Below are positions 59,610-64,000 of a DNA stretch of 64,000 nucleotides, piece after piece; positions within the stretch are counted from its first letter, which is position 1, and each line of letters begins with the position of its first letter. The stretch is from assembly GCA_965198095.1 (NCBI GenBank), contig OZ240239.1:62001-126000 (forward strand), in the 5' to 3' direction. Source of the DNA: CBDFJH01 sp965198095 (lineage in GTDB: Bacteria > Latescibacterota > UBA2968 > GCA-2709665). Made by a program: the position numbers and the translations under genes. The notes under the pieces are model-generated. The model was not told where the DNA came from and did no database searches. It worked only from the letters and a program-made list of their open reading frames with translations.

Positions 59610-60731
59610 CTACTTTCGGACGGACACGCTTTCAAGCTTTGCTTTGTCCAGCTCGACCCCGATGCCTGGCCCTTCGGCCGGCACACTCGCAAATCCATCC
59701 CTGACACGCAGAGGCTCACGGGTGATGTCTGCGGCGAGCCATCCGTCCGAGCCAAGCGGAAAATCGCCGCCAATCACATTCCAGGTTGCGGCGTAGAAGT
59801 GAGCGGCCGTCGCGGCACCCACGCTCGTGGAAGGCTGTCCTCCAGCATACAGAGGAATGCCTGCCGCATCCGCGATGGCGGCGATCTTTCGAGCCGTGTA
59901 GATACCGCCAATCTTCGCCAACTTGATGTCGATGATGGATGCCGACTTCTGCTTTACCAGGTCCGTCACCGCGTGGATCGAATTCGCACTCTCGTCTGCC
60001 ATAATCGGCACCGAGAGCGCCTCTGAGAGACGGGCCATACCGTCCAGATCCCAGATGGCCAAGGGTTGCTCCACGAACTCCAGGCCGTAAGGCTCGACCA
60101 TACGCTTCAGCCTCGAAAGGGCCTCGCTGTATCGCATTCCTGCGTTTCCATCCACGCGAAACGCGACATCGGGACCCAGGGCCTCTCTCACGGCTGCCGT
60201 GTTTCGGACATCGGTCTCCGCATCGGGCGCCCCGATCTTGCACTTCAGAAGGAAATAGCCTCGATCGGCCTGTCGTTTGGCTTCATCCGCCATCTCGCTT
60301 GCCGGTTTCATCCCGATCGACCAGACACAGGAAATCTTGTCCCGGAAGCACCCCCCAAGCAGGTTGTAGAGCGGCACGTCGAGTGCTCGGGCAGCCAGGT
60401 CGTAGACGGCGTCGCTCACCGAGGTCCGGGCGTAGCTGCCCCCGTTCACCGCTCGCTCCATGTCCTGGTTCAGCTTTTCGATGTCGAAAGGGCTGCGCCC
60501 CAGGATCAGCGGCGTGTAAACGTTGCGGATCAGCGACAGGATCGTGTCCTGCGTCTCACCGCAGCCCTGAAAGCACGGGATCGGCTGTGTCTCTCCAAGC
60601 CCGATCGTTCCGTCATCCGCCGTGACGCGCACGAGGACGTTCTCCTGCACCTCCAGCGTCCCCGTGGCGATCACCACAGGGATCTTGTAGGGGATGTCGA
60701 TCGCAATCGCTTCGATCTTCGCGATCTTCAT
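59610..60731 (-). CDS. Enolase-superfamily enzyme (mandelate racemase / muconate cycloisomerase type)
   Basis: 373 aa, ATG at 60731; the ribosome site is weak. N-terminal capping domain (IVATGTLEVQENVLVRVTAD-like pattern), then the barrel with LLKCKIGAPD (K-x-K acid/base pair at about residues 163-165), FRVDGNAGM, EFVEQPLAIWDLDGM, IMADESA (metal ligands Asp, Glu, Asp) and DIKLAKIGGI (second catalytic Lys). This residue set is the MLE subgroup: dipeptide epimerases, muconate cycloisomerases, N-succinylamino acid racemases. A dipeptidase-like neighbour (25 bp away) makes dipeptide epimerisation the most attractive guess. Confidence 0.85.
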   Translation of the reverse strand: MKIAKIEAIAIDIPYKIPVVIATGTLEVQENVLVRVTADDGTIGLGETQPIPCFQGCGETQDTILSLIRNVYTPLILGRSPFDIEKLNQDMERAVNGGSYARTSVSDAVYDLAARALDVPLYNLLGGCFRDKISCVWSIGMKPASEMADEAKRQADRGYFLLKCKIGAPDAETDVRNTAAVREALGPDVAFRVDGNAGMRYSEALSRLKRMVEPYGLEFVEQPLAIWDLDGMARLSEALSVPIMADESANSIHAVTDLVKQKSASIIDIKLAKIGGIYTARKIAAIADAAGIPLYAGGQPSTSVGAATAAHFYAATWNVIGGDFPLGSDGWLAADITREPLRVRDGFASVPAEGPGIGVELDKAKLESVSVRK

Positions 60732-60795
60732 CTCGCCATCACCATAGGACTCAAGCAGTTGATTGCGCGAAACTCCGTCGCGAGAATGACCGTTT

Positions 60796-60832
60796 TACGG
60801 TACCCGTGTTTTGGTTGCCCGGTACCCATCGT
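60796..60832. repeat. GGTACC minisatellite fragment, 1.5 units
   Basis: GGTACCCGTGTTTTGGTTGC and CCCGGTACCC sit next to the stop codon at 60833, showing again that these units accumulate next to gene ends. Confidence 0.7.
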
Positions 60833-61786
60833 TCAAAATCCGGCGCCCTTGTCACAGACGTAGAGAAACGGCTCTCCGGCCAGATACCTTCTCAGATTCT
60901 CTTTCAACCCATCGGCCCGTCCTCTCCACAGCCGGTCTGACACCGAAGAGACGTGCGCCGTGAGGAGCACGTTCTCCATGTCCCAGAGCGGGTTGTCCGG
61001 AGGAAGGGGTTCTTGCGCCGTCACATCCAGCCCCGCGCCTCGAATCCGACCTGAACGCAGCCCGTCGATCAGCGCGGGCTCGTCCACAATGCCTCCACGG
61101 GAAATCACGATGACGTATCCGCCCGCCTTCAGCTTCCCCAGCTTCTCCCGATCGATCAAACCGCGCGTCTCCGGCGTCAACGGGGCCGTGACGACAAACC
61201 AGTCGGAAATCTGAAGCAGATCGTCCAGCCGATCCAGGCCCCACACCGCCTTGACCTCGGCCGGAGGATCGAACGGCCGGACGTCGACGGCAACCACCTC
61301 CATCCCGAATCCGTGTGCGCGGCGAGCCACGGCCCTCCCGATGTCTCCCAGGGCCAGGATGCCCATGGTCGCCTCGTTCAACTCCACGAACCGGTTGTCG
61401 TAGTGCCGCCAGTCCCAGCGGTGCGCCGCCTGATCGGCCCAGAGGTCGCGTCCGCGGTGGGCAAGCGTCAGCATGAACAGGAAGACGTGATCGGCCATCG
61501 GGTTGGCGTGCGGACCCCGGACGTTCGTGAGCACGACGTCGCTCTCGACCAGTTCCGGGATGGCGGTCACCCGATCCACCCCGGTCCCCAGGATCTGAAC
61601 CCACTTCAGTTTTTCGGCCGCCAGGAAAGATTCCCGTGAAAGCTCTCCAAACAAGGCGTCCGCATCCCGAACCTGCTCGATCTCCTCTTCAGGTGTGGCC
61701 GCAGGCACAAAATCGATCTCCGGAAACTCCTCGCGAAGCTCGCCCAGAAACTTGTCCCGCACGTGGCCGGTGACGACAATCTTCAT
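60833..61786 (-). CDS. D-2-hydroxyacid dehydrogenase, NAD-dependent
   Basis: 317 aa; ATG at 61786 (MKIVVTGHVRDKF) with GAGGAGCG upstream, one base after the SHMT stop codon, so the two are translationally coupled. NAD-binding motif GILALGDIGRAVARRAHGFG (residues ~137-156), TAPLTPETRGLID, ISRGGIVDEPALIDGLRSGR (Arg) and GAGLDVTAQEPLPPDNPLWD (Glu) plus LLTAHVSS (catalytic His) are all present. The family reduces or oxidises glyoxylate, hydroxypyruvate, phosphoglycerate and relatives. Coupling to SHMT suggests a serine/glycine-hydroxypyruvate link (inference). Confidence 0.9.
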   Translation of the reverse strand: MKIVVTGHVRDKFLGELREEFPEIDFVPAATPEEEIEQVRDADALFGELSRESFLAAEKLKWVQILGTGVDRVTAIPELVESDVVLTNVRGPHANPMADHVFLFMLTLAHRGRDLWADQAAHRWDWRHYDNRFVELNEATMGILALGDIGRAVARRAHGFGMEVVAVDVRPFDPPAEVKAVWGLDRLDDLLQISDWFVVTAPLTPETRGLIDREKLGKLKAGGYVIVISRGGIVDEPALIDGLRSGRIRGAGLDVTAQEPLPPDNPLWDMENVLLTAHVSSVSDRLWRGRADGLKENLRRYLAGEPFLYVCDKGAGF

Positions 61787-61787
61787 C

Positions 61788-63044
61788 TCACGCTCCTCCC
61801 TGTTCGTTGTCCGACGTGAACCTGACCTGCCTGAATCGATTCGCCAGGTCACGCACCCTTCTTCTGACCTGCTCAGGATCCTCCTCTTTTAGAGCATCCA
61901 CGATACAGTCCGCGACCTCGGGCACGTCCGCCGCCGTCATCCCGGTCCGCGTGAGCTCCTGGACACCCATGCGTATGCCATGGCTTCCGACCTCCCGAGG
62001 AATCGCCATCGCCCCCGCGATGATGTTGCACGCCTCAAGCCTGTCCGCGACCGCCTTGCCCTCGCCGAACGCATCCACGACCAGAAGCAACGTGTGCGTC
62101 TCCGTGTAACCCAACGCTTCTCCGATGAGGGGAACCCCGCGTTCGTGCAGCGCGGCACCCAGCGCCTTCGCATTGCCGATGACCGCGCTCGCGTGCGCTT
62201 CGCCGAACTCGATCCACTCCAGGAAGGTGGCTGCGAGGGCCGGGATGCGTCCGAGATGGTGATTGCTCTCCAGGAGCGGCGCAATCGCAGGGCCGATCTG
62301 CTCCGCCAGCGACTCGTCATTCGTCAGGACCAGACCCCCCTGAGGGCCGGCCAGCGTCTTGTGGGTACTGGAGATCACCACGTCGGCCCCCTCCTCCAGC
62401 GGGGATGGGAACCGCTTTCCGGCAATCAGGCCGATGACGTGGGCCGCGTCGAAGATCAGGCAGGCATCCGGAACATACCGGTCCATGGCCTCTCTGATCG
62501 CCCTCACCGGCTGCCGAAACAGGAAGACCCCCGACCCGATCGTCACCAGCCTGGGTCTCTCCCTTTCGATGAGCGAGACCGTCTTTTCGAGATCGATGTT
62601 GTATCGCGGCCCGTCCCACGGAATCGAGATCGACTTGAGGTCGATCTCGAGCGGCGTCTCGGACAGCTTCTTGGCGTATTCGTGTCCGTTGAACACCTCC
62701 AGGGCCGTGTCCCCGGGTCTGGCGAGTGCGAAGGTCGTTGCAATACCGGCCAGGTTTCCCGACAGGGGACGCAGGTCGACGTAGGCCGCTCCGAAAAGCT
62801 CCTTCGCCAGCTCGTGCGCCAGCGCCTCGATCTCCGCGATGTACCGATTTCCCTGGTAATGCCGGTGAAACAGGTCGATGCCGATGTAGTTGCCATACCG
62901 GTGATTCAGCTCGTGAGCGAACAGCCGATCCACGAGCGCGCTCGGGTGATTCTCGGAGGCGATGAGATTCAGGCTGTTCTCCCTGAATTCGCTGTGTCGA
63001 TCGATCAGGGCATCAATCTGTTGGACTCTCGATTCGAAGTTCAC
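61788..63044 (-). CDS. Serine hydroxymethyltransferase-like PLP enzyme
   Basis: 418 aa from a GTG at 63044 (VNFESRVQQID), chosen for its GCGAGGAGAGAC ribosome site; an ATG 54 bp upstream gives an 18-residue longer form with a poor site. SLNLIASENHPSALV (residues ~24-38), RYGNYIGIDLFHRHYQGNRY, a fold-type I core, SSTHKTLAGPQGG with the PLP-binding Lys, and GVQELTRTGM near the end. Sequence is typical of SHMT-like enzymes but the usual folate-binding and Y-S-E-G-Y-P-G-x-R-Y motif reads differently (GNRY only), so activity on an alternative beta-hydroxy amino acid is possible. First gene of the coupled pair with D-2-hydroxyacid dehydrogenase. Confidence 0.85.
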   Translation of the reverse strand: MNFESRVQQIDALIDRHSEFRENSLNLIASENHPSALVDRLFAHELNHRYGNYIGIDLFHRHYQGNRYIAEIEALAHELAKELFGAAYVDLRPLSGNLAGIATTFALARPGDTALEVFNGHEYAKKLSETPLEIDLKSISIPWDGPRYNIDLEKTVSLIERERPRLVTIGSGVFLFRQPVRAIREAMDRYVPDACLIFDAAHVIGLIAGKRFPSPLEEGADVVISSTHKTLAGPQGGLVLTNDESLAEQIGPAIAPLLESNHHLGRIPALAATFLEWIEFGEAHASAVIGNAKALGAALHERGVPLIGEALGYTETHTLLLVVDAFGEGKAVADRLEACNIIAGAMAIPREVGSHGIRMGVQELTRTGMTAADVPEVADCIVDALKEEDPEQVRRRVRDLANRFRQVRFTSDNEQGGA

Positions 63045-63183
63045 GTCTCTCCTCGCTGGTAAAAATGTCCTGGTTGTCTTCTGGCCTGAATCATTCATGA
63101 ATTGTCACGGATAGCTGCTTTATTCGCGAATCAATCAACTCCACCTCGGCACAATGGCTTGTCGAGCGGTTGAGGAAGCGTGT

Positions 63184-63219
63184 GTGAAGGTGGGGCAGAC
63201 ATTCCTGTCTGCCCTTCAC
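63184..63219. repeat. Single hairpin, GGGCAGACA stem
   Basis: GGGCAGACA-TTCC-TGTCTGCCC with an outer GTGAA/TTCAC pair and a 4-nt bulge. It lies ~120 bp after the stop of the aldo/keto reductase, so a terminator role is possible, but it also has the 9+4+9 shape of a REP-like element. Remaining positions 63045-63336 hold no other recognisable feature. Confidence 0.55.
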
Positions 63220-63336
63220 ATTGTCCTTCTGCCGGAATGCACACAGAAGAAAGGCTTGCGCCGCCCTTATAGAGCCAATACTCGTCGTCGGACGAGAGTT
63301 GTATCGAGGGGTCGGTTTTCGCAATGTGCCTCGGAT

Positions 63337-64000
63337 CTATCCAATCCAGCCCGGTGTCGTGATCGTATCTGCGATCTCGAAGACACGCTTCAGTTCCTCA
63401 TCGGAGAGTGACGCCACATCACATACCGCCACGTTCTCCTCGATCTGTCCGCGGGTCTTCGCACCCGCGATCACGCACGACACCCCCGGGTGGTCCAGAA
63501 CGAACCGGAGCGCCGCCTGCGCCATCGTCCGACCCGGACGGGCGATAAAGTCGAGTTGAGGAAGCTTCTTCAGCGCGTCGACCGATTCCGGCCGGTTGAA
63601 TCGCTCGAACCGCACGTCTTCTTTCGTGAGGGTCTTGGCGTCCGGGCCGTGGTAGTTTCCGCTCAGCCACCCCTTGGCAAGGGGGACTCGAATCAGCGTC
63701 CCGATCTCCTGCGCCTTTGCCCAGTGGAGCAGCGCATCGGCATCCCGCTCGATCAGGTTATAGCCAATCTGCAGGACGTCGATCGGCCCCAAAGCCCGCA
63801 GCTTGTCAATGGCCTCCCGATCGTTGATCGAAATCCCGTACCATCTCACCTTCCCCTCCCGCTTGAGCGCCTCCAGCGTCTCCATCACCGCCGGCATGGC
63901 CCATTCGTGAGGCACGGCGTGGAGCTGATACAGGTCGATCCAATCTGTTTTCAACCGCTCCAGGCTGCCTTCACACGCCTCACGGATCCGCCTTCGGACC
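63337..64000 (-). CDS. Aldo/keto reductase (5' end outside window)
   Basis: The frame is open from the right edge (221 codons visible) to the TAG at 63337. RREACEGSLERLKTDWIDLY with QLH is the aldo/keto reductase signature 2 region, followed by VMETLEALKREGKVRWYGIS, QIGYNLIERDADALLHWAKA, RVPLAKGWLSGNY and the C-terminal AGAKTRGQIEENVAV NADPH-binding segment. The N-terminal ~100 residues with the catalytic Tyr/Asp/Lys lie outside the window. NAD(P)H-dependent reduction of a carbonyl compound or sugar is expected. Upstream neighbour of the SHMT gene in the long minus-strand run. Confidence 0.85.
   Translation of the reverse strand, partial: VRRRIREACEGSLERLKTDWIDLYQLHAVPHEWAMPAVMETLEALKREGKVRWYGISINDREAIDKLRALGPIDVLQIGYNLIERDADALLHWAKAQEIGTLIRVPLAKGWLSGNYHGPDAKTLTKEDVRFERFNRPESVDALKKLPQLDFIARPGRTMAQAALRFVLDHPGVSCVIAGAKTRGQIEENVAVCDVASLSDEELKRVFEIADTITTPGWIG

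Overview
The window is about 60% GC and gene-dense, carrying 38 protein-coding genes or gene remnants plus one gene-fragment family. No rRNA, tRNA, phage, plasmid or integrase genes were seen. The gene content points to an uncultured Gram-negative bacterium of the FCB/Latescibacterota or Poribacteria type: TonB-dependent receptors with a carboxypeptidase-regulatory-like N-domain, PorV-like outer-membrane proteins, secreted proteins with a FlgD/T9SS-like C-terminal domain, many large membrane proteins of the type I associate with DUF6785, and several glycosidase-like propellers. The phylum is an inference from gene families, not from a marker gene.

Layout. Positions 1-31187, all minus strand, resemble an expanded polysaccharide-utilisation region. 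A pectate-lyase/GH28-like beta-helix protein runs off the left edge. Five closely related propeller glycosidase-like genes follow (the third carries a 1-bp frameshift). Two homologous three-gene cassettes (TonB receptor, ~800-aa secreted protein, PorV-like protein) lie at 9570-16271 and 24578-31187, with two membrane transporter-like genes between them. The spacers are filled with repeats: 55-bp arrays of a REP-like hairpin, a 22-bp GGTACC-centred minisatellite (about 33 units at 6889-7612), and four decayed copies of the 5' end of a four-helix-bundle (S23/IVP-like) gene.

Positions 31188-31969 are non-coding, with a near-consensus promoter and facing terminator hairpins: candidate small RNAs and/or a leader for the second TonB receptor. 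Positions 31970-39413 (minus) hold two near-duplicate Gfo/Idh/MocA dehydrogenases, a flavoprotein overlapping a membrane transporter gene, a truncated SDR remnant and a third dehydrogenase. Positions 39588-46413 are mixed: a sugar-isomerase-like TIM barrel, a sulfatase, a fourth dehydrogenase, then a maleate-isomerase-like / M24 / isochorismatase-like run resembling parts of ectoine or amide catabolism.

Positions 46470-64000 (minus) are a long co-directional run: aldo/keto reductase (cut by the right edge), SHMT-like enzyme, D-2-hydroxyacid dehydrogenase, enolase-superfamily enzyme, M19 dipeptidase-like, NIF3-like, two tandem GHL10-like TIM-barrel proteins, a DAO-type flavoprotein, two membrane transporter-like genes, a sixth divergent propeller and RraA-like. 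Together the region looks like capture, import and breakdown of complex (possibly sulfated) glycans and small organic acids. All function calls come from reading the sequence; none was checked by database search.
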